NCBI GenBank assembly: GCA_905331475.1
Contig: CAJNYU010002702.1
Location: 62,001 to 126,000 of the forward strand
DNA: 64,000 bases
DNA from: Rotaria socialis
Lineage: Eukaryota > Rotifera > Eurotatoria > Philodinida > Philodinidae
Direction: 5' to 3'
Below, one piece after another: positions 27,089 to 42,070 of the stretch; within the stretch, counting starts at the first letter, position 1, and every line of letters starts with the position of its first letter. Below the pieces are notes generated by a model. That model had not been told where the DNA came from and did no database searches. It worked only from the letters and a program-made list of their open reading frames with translations. The translations under genes were made by a program, and so were the position numbers.

Positions 27089-28793
27089 TTAGCATATCTG
27101 TTCATTACAAGTTTTTACTTGTGTATATTCACCAGTGCAATTCCTTCCGGCTAGTGAAACATTACCAATCATAGTTTCAAGCTCAGGTATTGATGCAGCT
27201 GGATTAGTGCAAGTTCGATAACGTGTTGTCTCGCCAATACCACAAGACTTTGTACATGGTGTCCAATCGGTCCATGGTGAAAAACCACCATCGACTTAAA
27301 TAAAAACAGTTTTCTTTAAATTGATTCAGAAATAACAAGAAACACAAATCTTACCAATACATCTGGCAACAATAGCAACTAGTTTACTAAGATTATGGGA
27401 GGTTTGTGTTGGATCATATTTACACTGATACAAATCAGTTTCTTTTCCATTACATAATATACCCGGATAACAGGTAGAATTACGTAGAATAGGATTTAAA
27501 ATTGCTAGAAAAACAATATAAATAAGAAAAGCAATAAAATGATATTCTGTTTACCGTACTCTGCACCACGTGGAAGACCGATTGATTTGCAAACCTTGAC
27601 AAGAAAATAAATTTTTTTCAATTCCGCTTACTACAAAAAGAATATTAATATCTTACTAAATCAGCCATGTGCTTCGCCATTTCAGTACTGTTCTGTGGTA
27701 CACATAAAATATCACCCTCACGAATGGCTAAGTATCCTTTCAATGAATATTTTTCTGGTTCAGTTTCTTTAATACCTAAAATCAAAAACAGACAATCATA
27801 GAACTTGTTTTTTTTTAAATAAAATAATACCAGCAACACGTTGACAATTTGCTACACCACAAGCTCTTTGTTCATGTGTATAATTTCCACAGTTTGAATT
27901 AGCTGGGATGCATGAGCGACTACGTTCCTTATTACCAATACCACAGAATTTTGAACATGGTGTCCATGGTGTCCATGGGCCATAGACTTGAAAATTGGAA
28001 AGAAAAATATAACTTAGAGAAATATTTTATAGATAATATCGAGAAAAATCTACCTGGACAAGTCTTTATATTGCAGGGTTGTATTTCTATGTCAGTACCA
28101 ATACAATTATCGGTTGGTATTTTTTGAGTTATATCTTTAGATGATAAACATTCGCGTTTACGAAAGTGGTAGCCTTCACCACATGTTACACTACATATAG
28201 ACCAATCATTATAACCAGTCCATATACCAGTTTCTATCAATCAATCAATTCATACAAACAAATGAAATTAATGATGTTCCTATTGTAGAAAAATTCTTAC
28301 CTATTTTATCACAATCATCAGGTGTCAATTGTCCATTTAAGCATACGCAAGTTGCTATTTCTTTTTTCTCATGATTATAACCAATGCAAATAGCACCCGG
28401 TTTGCATTTCACTCTGTCACAAACATTCTGTTCAACTTGTTTCCGCTAAATAAATGAATGTATTTCAATAATTATTTATCAAATTAAACTCACTGCAGCA
28501 ATTATATCTTTATCAAGAACTTTAGTTAAATCGTCATATAAAGAACATGTTTTATTGATCGCAACATAATTGAAACCTGTACATATTGATTGATCTTTGA
28601 TACATTCAATAGCACATTGATATTCATTTAATAACTCTAAATCAATGTAAGACACCGATGTTGAGAGACGTGATGGTGTTAATCGTAACTTATTTAAAGT
28701 TTTCTCATTAAATTTGATCAAGTTTTGACCAACAGCATATTTAGCAACAATGGCAGTAATAAAAAATTTCGAAACGATCAGTATGAACCACAT
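27089..28793 (-). CDS. Secreted PAN / follistatin-like / TSP1 / SRCR protein
   Basis: Probably an extracellular adhesion or recognition protein. Exons on the minus strand: 28793-28494, 28445-28301, 28233-28054, 27986-27831, 27775-27657, 27594-27555, 27504-27355, 27294-27089, giving 431 residues. The order of parts is: an N-terminal hydrophobic signal peptide (about residues 1-23); a PAN/apple-like segment with C-x-x-x-C and CTGFNY (about 40-98); a follistatin/EGF-like Cys-rich stretch (CKPGAICI...CVCLNG); two thrombospondin type 1 repeats (WSICSVTCGEG; WTPCSKFCGIG); an SRCR-like domain split over three exons; and a third TSP1 repeat (WTPCTKSCGIG) that ends the protein. No membrane helix follows, so it is predicted to be secreted. 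Most module-boundary introns are phase 1, fitting exon shuffling. I do not know a vertebrate protein with this order, and ligand and partner are unknown. Confidence 0.85.
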
Positions 28794-30768
28794 TATCGAT
28801 TTTCTATTGAATGAATGAGTGTATGAAATGAAAAATATACGCAAGATCAATATTTGTGAAATTCCCATGAGAAATCGACTACTATCAATATTATACTTTT
28901 TCTTTATAAAAAACATGCCCTGCTCACATTATTTTAACAGTGCACAATCAATTGATTTCATATTGTTATTAATAATCATGAAACTAATCCCAACTGAAAA
29001 CATTGAAATCATATTTAGATATTCAAGAGTGGTTCTCGCTGTAACCAACATTTTTCGGTTGCAAGCTCTAGAGTTAATGTGTGGTCATGATCAGGATCAG
29101 AACATTTCTTTCTACTGATTTGTTGTAAGTCACGATAACTTTTGGGATAAATATAAACTCATATCTAAAAATACAGCAATCCATATCTAATTTTAAAATA
29201 AATTTATATCTAATATACGATGAGTTTATATCTAATTTATTAAGTAACACTATCTAACAACACAAAGTTATATCAAATTAATAATTAATTTAATAGAAAA
29301 AAAATAAAGATACAATTATCAATTATAACAAAAAAAACAAAGCAAAAAGAGAAAACTATTGCACAATTAATGCTTTTTTTAGCTTTAGCAACATGCCCTC
29401 GTTTTCTTTTTTTGTCCCAATGGAATATTTTTAGCTTCCAATGGGATGCTGCATAATTTGTATCGTGCTGCTAAGCTTATAATGTGTTTACAAATATAAT
29501 ATTTTAAACAAGCTGTACAAGAACATGTATTTTTTGTCCAATTTTCACTTTCATTTAAAAGTTCTCATTCCCAAAATGATAATTGTTCATTTTTCATAAT
29601 ATCAAAATCACACCAATTAAAGTGTTGTTAATTTCAGATATTTAATTGAATTAAAAGACAGAACCTTTTTTAATTCAGATATTTAATTGATTTAAAAGAT
29701 GTTGAATTACAAAATTAGATTAAACAATTTTTTTAATGGTATCCTTTCACCAGAATAGATACTACTGTATTAAGTTAGGCAATATTGATATAATTTAGAT
29801 ATGGATTGCTATTTTTTTAGATATTACAGTAAATGGATGCCATAACTTTTTCTGTATAATCCGGAATATGTCAAAGATTATACAACAGTAGCACGAAATA
29901 AAAGTGGTCGATTTCTGAACTAAGAAAAATAAAGCACATGTTTTTAATTTTTTTCACTTTTACTTTATCGAATACTAAACTTTAATTGTTTCTTTTATTT
30001 GACTGTTTTTTTTTATGACGAAATGTACTTTTTTGTTATATTAGGTTTGTTTTGATGCTTATGTCGTGAAACAAATCACCAGTCAGAAAAAGTTCACGTT
30101 TTCTACTGGCTGCAGATTCATGTAATCTTTATTCTCAACTTCAGTTTTTTCAAAAAAGAAAACTTTAATTTTTCTAAATTTTGATTTTTCCTGCAAAAAT
30201 GTATGAAAACCTATACTTGATTATACGCACAAAAAAAACGACGAATGAATCGTCGAAACAAGTTAAGTCTATGGAATTATTAGTAGTTTAGAAAAAACAA
30301 CTATGACAACTAATACAGGCATAGAATGTGTATCTAAGTTAATATTTATGATTTCCATGACCAAAGTCCAGCTGTGGTCACTAACACAAGTTTTAGAAAA
30401 GATTGACTTCAACCATAGCAACTACTAATATAGAACAAGTTCCTTTTATTGAAGAAAAATAATCAACACATAAATGATGACTCCTAATAGAAAAGAAATT
30501 CTACGATCTTGCCAAATTCGAGCTGCAAAATCAATTTCGCACCGATAAGATCAACGTGAAACAATTACAGAATGATATTGCAATTGAATAGTTTTAATTT
30601 ATATATTTTTATTTTAAAATAAAATAAAATAGATTTCTAGAACTATTTCGAAAACTTCTATTCTTCATCATAAATATCACGCGCTAATTTTGCTTCGATC
30701 ATAAATGATTTGGAAATACTAAGAATGTTTGTTTGGCTTAAAATTAATTCATTTTTTTAAATATATTA
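28794..30768. other. Intergenic region with a candidate terminal-inverted-repeat element
   Basis: About 2 kb of AT-rich DNA between two minus-strand genes. The middle (about 29151-29829) is bounded by imperfect inverted repeats and is listed separately. Short open frames such as 28819-29118 have no recognisable content. The promoter of the PAN/TSP1 gene must lie at the left end. Confidence 0.45.
29151..29829. mobile_element. Candidate non-autonomous element with ~38-bp imperfect terminal inverted repeats
   Basis: The segment starting near 29160 (ATATCTAAAAATACAGCAAT and on) reads on the opposite strand near 29788-29829 with about 85% match; both ends share the core AGCAATCCATATCTAA. Inside, a 27-base unit (CAGATATTTAATTGAATTAA type) occurs twice, at about 29636 and 29674. 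There is no transposase frame, and I could not identify a target-site duplication, so the borders are approximate and the family is unknown. Confidence 0.4.
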
Positions 30769-31997
30769 TTATATTGATGGAAATTGATCATCATGACTAG
30801 TCATATAGTAAAGACATCCTTTCAAGCCAAGATCGTCATCGTTAATTAGCATAAGTGGAACATGAGCAACAATTTCACTCATTTTTGCTCCTTGATTTAA
30901 ATAAGATTTCAGTAAAACGTTTTCTGAATTGTTTTGCCATCGCCATGCAAGTTTAGGTAAAATACCACCAGTTATGTATAAGCCGCGATAGGGTAAAAAT
31001 GTTTGTGCTGCCGTTCCTAATACTCGACCAAAAATATCCAGAAAAGTATCAACGACTCGAAGGCACAATGAATCATTATGATCACGAGCATGTTGAGCAA
31101 TTACGGCAGGAGCATCATCTTGTGAAACTTGTTCAAGTTCATCATTAAGTTTTGATGATAATGGTTGATTTAAATATTCTGAATAGAATTTTAACATTGT
31201 TACAAATGCTGGACCTGATACAAGTTGTTCGACTTCGATGAATGATTGATTATGGCGTAAATATTTAAGTAAAAACCATTCTTCTTCTGATCGTGGACTA
31301 AATGTATCGGTCATACCTGCTTCTGATGGATAAACTTTATATCGACCTAAGCCATCAGGTGAAAGAAAACATGCACCAAGACCGGTACCTGCACCAAGGC
31401 AAGCTATGGGTGTATTCGTTTCAGGATTCTGTTCAAGTGAAACTTGATGAATTGAGAAAGTTTTAGTAAATTTACATAGATTATTTGCCTCATCATCAAC
31501 TTGTGCAGCAAGACAATAGCCAATTGCTTCAAAATCGTTTAGAAATACCAATGAATTAGGATTAAGTTTAAGATCATTCTCAATAGTATCTGCATGTTGT
31601 TGAGGCCAACCGACACCACCAGGTTCCATACGTACATTATTTGCATCGTTACTTCGACGATTGTTCCAAATAGGACCACATACAGCTAAAACTATTCGAA
31701 TACTAGATAAACAAAAAAAAGCTAGTGAACGATTTTTCTTCTCTTAATCATTTACTCTTACTTCTTCGTTTTTACAGCATTAAGGACATCCTCCAATTGT
31801 TGTTCATTTTCAGTATCATCTAAAAAACGTTGTAATATAGCATTGAGACCTGTAAATGTATTGGTTCGATAAGTATGTCGAGTTACATTGACAATGGATG
31901 GTATTAAGACCTGTTGGTTACGACTATACCATAGTAGCTGTAACCTTGCATTAGTACCACCTATATCACCAACAATAACTGCACAGGATTTCGACAT
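30769..31997 (-). CDS. glk: Bacterial-type glucokinase (Glk family) with one intron
   Basis: ATP-dependent phosphorylation of glucose to glucose-6-phosphate, the first step of glycolysis, probably in the cytosol. Exons 31997-31762 and 31702-30769 give 389 residues, longer than the roughly 320 of E. coli Glk. Seen: the phosphate-binding VGDIGGTNAR at residues 9-18, a bacterial-Glk-like LAVCGP (about 85), sugar-contacting LNDFEA with N134-D135, GAGTGLG at 182-188, SEEE at 217-220, VSGPAF, and YITGGILPKL near the C-terminus. The family motif EGGH is here E206-A-G-M209, so the glutamate is kept but the histidine that helps bind glucose in bacterial enzymes is replaced. Animal hexokinases are unrelated in these motifs, so horizontal acquisition (bacterial or protist) is inferred. 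The 59-bp GT-AG intron (31703-31761) shows it is an established nuclear gene. I chose the ATG at 31997 because it places the GDIGGTN motif at the usual distance from the N-terminus. Confidence 0.9.
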
Positions 31998-33159
31998 ATG
32001 AACGAATAACAATTCCACTATTGAATATCAACTAAAAACTCTTTATTATTGTTGGCCGTTCTTATCTTATTTTTCTCTCTTATCGTTAGAAAGATAAATC
32101 TGGCGTAGAAAGGTTTTCTTTTTTTTCCTTTTCTTTTTACATTTGATTCGTTAGCGTACTTCATGCTGTAGAGAAACGTTTTCGCTTCCTAATGTTAAAA
32201 ATCAAATAAAGATTAAAATTAAATCTTACTATATATAATTGGAAGTGATATCAATTTCAATGGCTTGAAAGTCAAAACTTTAATAGAATTAAAATCTGCA
32301 ATGATTTAAAAGCAACATCTGCGGTTTCTTTTCTTTTCATGTCACACCACAACTATTTATCTTTTTATTGAAGTGTATGAGTCATTTTTTTTCTTTTATT
32401 TTCTGCCAGTAATATTTGATATTATGTTATTACTCAATCACAATTGTGCACACATTTAAGTAGTAATTCTCCATGAATGATCGATAGTGAATGGCATGCT
32501 TTATGATCGTTACATCGTAGAGTGAGGGACGGCGTCTATTGTTACAATAGCAGTCAATACTCGCGCAATGACAGTATAGGACGGTTGCCGCATAGTATCC
32601 GCTAAGGAGTGTTTAATAGCTCACCCACCGAGTGGAGTATTTCGTACTGAGCCGTGTACTTTAAAACCGATCTACGCAATCCATTCATTTTTATCTCATT
32701 TTCGACAAATTATAGTGAAAATTTCTTGAACTAGCATTTATATTTCAAATTTTAATTCAATTTTATTCATGAATGCTTATAAATCTTCTATTCGACGGAT
32801 TCATCGTAAGAAATATATTTTTCTTGTTTTCTACATACATTTTGTATGTTTACAATATGTAGAATATTTATGAAAAATGCCACTCAGATATATTTGTCTC
32901 ATTTCATTTACTTATATAACCCATAGTTCATTGTATTGATATTACAGAAATCGATTTCTATCGAGAAATTTACGTAATATATTTGATAAATATCATCACA
33001 GTATAGTAAGCGGTGAGCACGAAACATTTTCTTACAGAACAACTACATGCAATTTATTATTATTATTCTTTGATAAAGGTAATATATTATTTAGATAAAC
33101 AAAGACAATGTGCATTTAATTCCAAGGTAAAGGGTAAAGCATATATTATAATTTTGAGA
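31998..33159. other. Intergenic region upstream of glucokinase
   Basis: AT-rich apart from a conspicuously GC-richer block at about 32510-32690, listed separately as an rRNA-like fragment. No protein-coding signal was found. Confidence 0.45.
32518..32690 (+). pseudogene. Possible large-subunit rRNA-derived fragment
   Basis: An island of GC-richer sequence in AT-rich DNA. The stretch ATCCGCTAAGGAGTGT followed by TAATAGCTCACC and CCGAGT (about 32597-32640) resembles the conserved domain II segment of nuclear 28S rRNA, which reads CCGCTAAGGAGTGTGTAACAACTCACC in many eukaryotes. Bases before and after are not ones I can align from memory. It is far too short for a functional gene. A transposon-captured or inserted rDNA piece, or chance similarity in a different structured RNA, are alternatives. 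Confidence 0.4.
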
Positions 33160-35470
<2,311 letters not shown>

Positions 35471-38400
35471 GATGACTAATAGTAATTTACTAAAGAATCG
35501 ATGTCATTCATAAGGACAAAAAATGTCCTTTATGAACTATGAAAATAGAAGAATAGAAAAGAGAATCACTTCTATGTTGACTCATTCAATGTTAACAATT
35601 ATATGTTTTGTCTGAACAGTGGTGGACGATACTTTCTTATGGTATTCATCCGTATCAATAGAAAACATTGTCAACATATGAATTTGTAGTGCGGCACACT
35701 ATTCACGCAAAACAGAATATATAGATGGGCAACGTATCTAAATATGATGCACGAGCAAGAAAGGTATATTATGGACGAAACAGAAAAGATGACGTAAAAC
35801 CAGCGTTCTTCTTCATTTATACCGTGCGAATATTTATAGACCTGATGGAAAAGAAAGAAAAATAAAAGTTGTGTGAAACCACTTAGTTTTATTTCTTTGC
35901 AAGTAAAGCTTTAATTTTTATTTAAACATCTATTGTATCACTTTCGTTGATCGTAAATGTGGCAATTGAAAAGAAAATCTGAGAAATCAAGAAGTTATTT
36001 GTTTCTAGTTTACTTGCTATTAAGCAATAGTTATTTTTGAAAATATTCTTTTTTCCAAAACTAATGTTTAATCTCTATGTTATAATCCACATTACAGTTA
36101 CTTTAAAGTCAACTGAATGAGTCATCCTATATGCTCACTGGCTGAGAACTGTAGTAAGAAAAAAATAAAATAATAATAGAATTTTTTCAATAGACGAAAC
36201 CGACGCGTCTTATTTTTCGTGTCCAAAAATGCGCTGAACGTAAAAATAAGAACTCGATGGAGGAATCGACTCAAATTTTTATCTTCTCTCGGGACGCTAA
36301 ATTGATATATATATATTTTCTATCTGAAGGGCACACATGCTAAATCTCATACTGCATGAAGAAACATTCACTATTGTTTTTTTTTTAAATTGATCTAATT
36401 TTGATAGTTCTATTTTTCTCTAAATGTTATGTCATCGAGAGAAATCGCAAGCAGACACATATGAAACCATGACCAAACACTAATGAAGCGCAGAAAGTCG
36501 AAAAAAAACTGAATATGAATTTTCAATCTTATCTACTAGTGTTAACTATGATGCGATAAAACTTATGGAAGTGAAAAAAAATTGGCACTAAAATTTATTA
36601 CTTGGGTGGGTTGACGAGACCAATGTTCGTCCTGTAGTTGAGTATGGAGTCAAAGCAGTTGAAAATTGAGCCAAAGGAAACGCTGCAAGTGGGTGAATCT
36701 GATTGAGCCGTAAACCCGTTTTGACCAACATCATGTGAATCTGAGCTGATCTATTACCTTAATAAGAAAGATACAAAAGCAGGCAGTTATTATTCATTCA
36801 TTTTTGTACTGGAATAAAACACCCTTCACACAATAGAAATAATACACAAAAGTGCTTTGTTTCCTTCTTTTTGTTTCTTCACTGTATGGAAGACATAGAC
36901 TTTGATCGGTAAACAAATGCTGACAAATAATGTGCACGTTAAAGTAGTTTTTCAGTGCGGTATAAGGCTGAGAAATAAATAATGACATTTATTTATAAAT
37001 ATAACTCTAATATGTCTCACATGGGTACGTCTTTCAATAAGAAAAACATAATATATACGTTCGTAAAAGTAACCTTCGAATAATTTGAATCATGTATTGA
37101 ATGTATGATCGACATCAGTATTTTCGTATTTTACCTGATAGTAGGAGAATGGTTAAAAGTAAACAGAACGAAACAACATTAGTTTGTGCAAATCTGAGTC
37201 ATTGATAGTGCAAAAAAAATATATATGTCAAACAGTGCATTAGAGTTGTATCAGTTTATATAAATCAGTATGACAATGTATGGATGTCAGCCCGTTAAAA
37301 TCTTTATCATATTCTCATAGGAGCTCGATAACGATAAGGTGCATATGTTGTATTTTTGTGTAACGATTGACATAAATATCTTTTCCGAAAAAACCGGATG
37401 CTAGGCATGACAAAGCGTGCGTGAACATACATCAAAAGACTGAAATAGTAAAGAAAAAAAGAAGTAGATCTAGGAATTACGCATAAGAACATAAGAATCT
37501 CTGTCTATATACAGAAATCGGCATGATATATTTTTCTATACAAACAAGCTTCCTTTCTACGCAGTTATCTATTGACAAATGGAGATATGCCTAAGTCGAA
37601 GTCCAAATGTAGTAGACTTTTATTGGTAAATTGCATCGTCATTTATGCACTTCCGTATAATTTGATAAAACTTATATGCATACTTAAACTAACACCTTAA
37701 CAAATTCTAAATTAAGTTTATGATCGAATAACATACTGCTTATTATTGTCAACGGTGTGAAAATCTGATTTTAAATTGAAACATAAAAATTTTAGAGCCC
37801 TCTATAATTTTTTCTCTAATATTAATTCACATGTACAAGAAAATGCTCATACTGAAAGTTTTGTCAATAATAACATCATCATTAAAAGGTTACTTCTCAG
37901 TCCTAGATTATAATTTTATAAAAGTCGTTTGTATTTAATCGAGTTGATAGAATTAACTGTAGATGTCACTGAATATATGTGCATTTACCATTAATATTGT
38001 GTAAAAAAAGAAACAAACAAGATGGATGAAATAGGAAAAGATAAATGGCTAATACTCAACCAAGAGCTTTAACTGCAATTATATTTGTTTTCTCTATAAT
38101 CTTTCAAGTTCAATTAGATAAAGATTGATTTCTAAACTTGACTGAAAATATAATAAAAATAATAATATTGTTTGAAAATGGCTCAAGATTATTATAGTTG
38201 CACAGTATACAGATAAAGCCACAAACATCTCAACATGATGATTCTAGTGATCTGATAAATATCTTTAGTATACAAACGATTGTTTAGTGTTTTCCTTCTC
38301 AGTTATTTACTAATCTTTTCAGCAATTTTATATCTTTTATCAATTTGACTGATATAATTGAATGTTTCAAGTATTGCTAATTGTTACAATCTATCTATTA

Positions 38401-39069
38401 GTAGATCAACTGATGTATACATAAAGACTTAAGGTGAAGATATATAATAATCAATAGTAATCGAACAGAAAGCATATTACAAAAACTCTATTGTATTCAA
38501 TCTGTTTAATTACTAGACAGTGGTTCTTTTATAAACACAAAATAAATAAACATGCTTAGAATATTTTTATTACCATTTCAGTAACAACTGATATTATAAT
38601 TAAATATCAGACATATTCGATTTCTTTAAATTGTAAACTTGCCGAAAATTAGTAGCTTGATACAAATTCGAATCACCATCAATAATAAACTTCAACATGA
38701 TAGATGCCAAAATATCAGTTTTATTATTTCTAATTAAATTTTCAAAGCAGTATTGTTAACAACAAATAATTGAAATTTATACCATGTGAATTTATTAGAA
38801 AAACACGATTTGTTCTTGGTTTCAAGTATGAAATAAAATAATTTGAGGAGTCTCATCGATTGCATTTGGCATATTGCTCGATATTCTCATGATAATATTG
38901 TTTGATAAAAATCAGTAGCACATTAATTGTTAATCAAATAATCAGATATTTAATATTTTGATAATTGAACATGTAAATACATTTCAGTATAAAAATCTTG
39001 AATATGTTTCATATTCATAGTTGATAAAATTTAATGCATGTTAACCAGATACTCTATGAAGATAATATC
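35471..39069. other. Gene-poor AT-rich DNA upstream of malic enzyme
   Basis: About 3.6 kb with no supportable gene. Only short open frames without recognisable content occur. A slightly GC-richer stretch at about 36600-36760 is unexplained. The malic enzyme promoter must lie at the left end, where no clear TATA box was found. Confidence 0.45.
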
Positions 39070-39724
39070 AATTCTAGCGAGGGTAGGTCACCGAGTGTTC
39101 AATCGCTTTTAAGTCAGAACGATGTGTGTCATGTAGACCCCAGTGAGGTATGATAAACTCCAAAAGGATAAGAACGGATAGACCTTCTGTCCAGAGTTAT
39201 AGTCATTTTACTGAAATTTTAGCCTCTGACATAGTATATATCAACAAATCGAATATCAGTATTTTGACCTGAAATTTTGCCCATCGACAGGTCTCTTTGT
39301 GAGTAGAACACTCTGAAATTTTCAGCTCAAAAGAATGTTTCATTTCCGAGATATTAAAGTTCCAAAAAGCACTCATATTTCACGACAGACACTAAAATGT
39401 TCTGATTTTTGAGACTTTCATATTTCGGAAACGAAACATTCTTTTGAGCTGAAAATTTCAGAGTGTTCTACTCACAAAGAGACCTGTCGATGGGCAAAAT
39501 TTCAGGTCAAAATACTGATATTCGATTTGTTGATATATACTATAACAGCGGCTAAAATTTCAGTAAAATGGCTATAACTCTGGACAGAAGGCCTATCCGC
39601 TCTTATCCTTTTGGAGTTTATCATACCTCACTGGAGTCTACATGACGCACATCGTTCTGACTTAAAAGCAATTGAACACTTGGTGACCTTCCCTCGTAAG
39701 GTTAAGTTGTAGTTAGCTAGAATT
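39070..39724. mobile_element. Foldback element: long near-perfect inverted repeat (~280-bp arms)
   Basis: The left arm (about 39079-39360) and right arm (about 39413-39695) are reverse complements with only scattered mismatches, separated by a loop of about 52 bases. The outer ends read GAGGGTAGGTCACC and, on the opposite strand, GAGGGAAGGTCACC. The pairing resumes outside as AATTCTAGC at 39071-39079 and GCTAGAATT at 39716-39724, the right side carrying an extra ~20 bases. No transposase is encoded and no target-site duplication is evident. A transcript through it would fold into a hairpin of about 280 base pairs. It is consistent with a foldback or MITE-type element; the family is not recognised. 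Confidence 0.85.
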
Positions 39725-42070
39725 TACGATAAGATAAGAACTTCAACAGATAAAACTACTGAATATAGTTTATTGATTTAATGACGCAAACTTATCATTT
39801 AGGATCGATATAATATAATTCGAAGTATTACATATAAAAGCTTGCTCAGCCACGACATCAATTCAAGTCAATACATTAATCATTATTTCAATCTACCTAT
39901 GATTGACCGGAATTAATGAATAATCCATAATCAATTAATTCTTGTGAAAGATTTTTTGATCTCATATTGATACTGCAAAATAAGAGAAAACGAATAACTG
40001 CGTAAACATTTTGGAATATTGAACTTAATAAAATCATAACAATGATATAATTTAAAGAGAATAATTACGACTCGATCAACATTAATAGAACAGAAGTTTT
40101 CAGTTATTGTACGTAGATGGTAAATTCAGATATCGAAAATCGTTTATATAATTGTTTCATATCTCGAAACTGATTTATCTTCATTAAATAAATAAAGGAA
40201 TATCCAAATGAATAAATTATATGTTGCCTAAATCTAACTGATTTCACAATTTTGGAGAAAATAATAAAAGGTTTACTACATATTTTATTCTTAATTGCAG
40301 TTTGGCAAAAAGAAGTATACATATTAATGATTACTCTTCCTTTTATTTTTCTCATTATAATAAACTCGATGAAACGTAATTTTATTTTGCACTCAAAGAT
40401 CAAAAGTGTCTCGTATAAATATTATTTTACGATTTTTTATAAAAAAATATCAAAACACTACATACCATTCATCTTCATTATCGTCGCCATCACCAATTAT
40501 TTGATTATAGATCATTTTTGTTTTAAAATATTCATCAAGTGCAGCAAATGTACAAATTGATGAAGCTAAAAGAGAATGAACATCAAGTTCTATCACAACT
40601 ATTGAATCGATTTCTTGATATCTACAATAATCATAACGAGTATAATCTGAGCATGTTCATCAGCATTCTTGAATCAAGTCAATACGAGAAAGAGCATAGC
40701 ATGTGAATTTTTGCGAATAGAAATGAAGCAATGTCATCAATCTTTTCGAAAGATAAATTTATGACGAATAAAAAATAATCTCTTGATAGTTAAATAATGA
40801 AAACTATAAACGAGAGAAACTGAAGAATGACGTTAAATATTAATGTTTATATGAATCTCAAATGCATGTAATATCTAAAATAAGGATGTGATGAAAAAAA
40901 CTAGGAATAGATCAAAGTAATATTAATTACTATACAGATTTTTCAATGTCTCATGGTAAATGGGTGATACGATGACAAGAGAATAACAAAACGGCAATAA
41001 ATGATTGAAAAAAAAAGCTTTAACCATTGAGACATTTCAAATGTTGACATAATAATTCGATTACTGATTTTCAATAAAAAGATAGGTTCTATTCTTGTAG
41101 AAGAAACAACAAACACATAGACTCTTTCTACATATTAACTAGTCTTATATTTCTAGGACACCAACTGGTTAAAGTATTCCTATAGCGTTTGCCACATTCT
41201 TGCTAATATTTATCATGAAAATTTCGAGTAATATAAAATTATTATGACATCAATATTTTTCTTTATTAACATACATGAATCTCATAGTATTGTTAATCTG
41301 CGTCCTTCTTCAGCGGAAATTGTCATTTCTAACGATGAGATCAATCAAGATTAATATGAATGCCGTGTGTAAGTAACAAAAATAGGATATACGTATATGT
41401 AATCGAGTTTTGTTCATTGAGTAGGTACGAATCATACCTGACTAAAATGCTTTTGTTAAAAACTTTTATTGAGCAATTTTATTCAATGAGCTAGACTCCT
41501 TTTCAAGAATAAAATGATATTGATAATTGAATTAAACTGAATGGTTATTGATAAAAAACATTTCAGAATTCTTTCATTTTTACCATCAATAATATAAATA
41601 AATAAATGCGGAAACATCGGATTTGCATCCGATTGTTATGTGTACTTCAAAAAGCAAAAATGTACATCCATTTTTTTCTGTTCCTATTTCGTCGTAAATG
41701 TTTTATATCATGCACAGCAAAACTAGAAAGAGGAACGAATACACTATTGAAGATACAACTCATAAAGACTGTTCCGAAGTGACGGGTTCTATTTACTTTG
41801 AAAAAATTGGTATTACTCATATGAAAAATAAACAAATATCACACCGGCACATTATCAAGATATATGAGTTTTTCGACACTGATACAGAGGAATCTTGTGA
41901 GCAACTTGTTTACCCTTATAATTTAGCATCATCTTGCAGCCCATGAAATCCCCAATCTAATGGTATATGACAGTTGAAGAATTATTTTGATTATGATAAA
42001 TCTGCTCGTTTGAGAAACAAATTATAATAAAATAGAATAGGTCACTATTCACATAGAAAAGTAGGATATT
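39725..42070. other. Gene-poor AT-rich DNA
   Basis: No supportable gene, RNA or repeat. Open frames at 40252-40560 (+) and 41698-41946 (+) are in AT-rich sequence without family resemblance and are probably chance. Confidence 0.45.

Noticed and set aside
41698-41946. 82-codon plus-strand frame in the gene-poor region
   Set aside because: No family resemblance, no splice partners, and a similar-sized frame on the opposite strand; it looks like chance.
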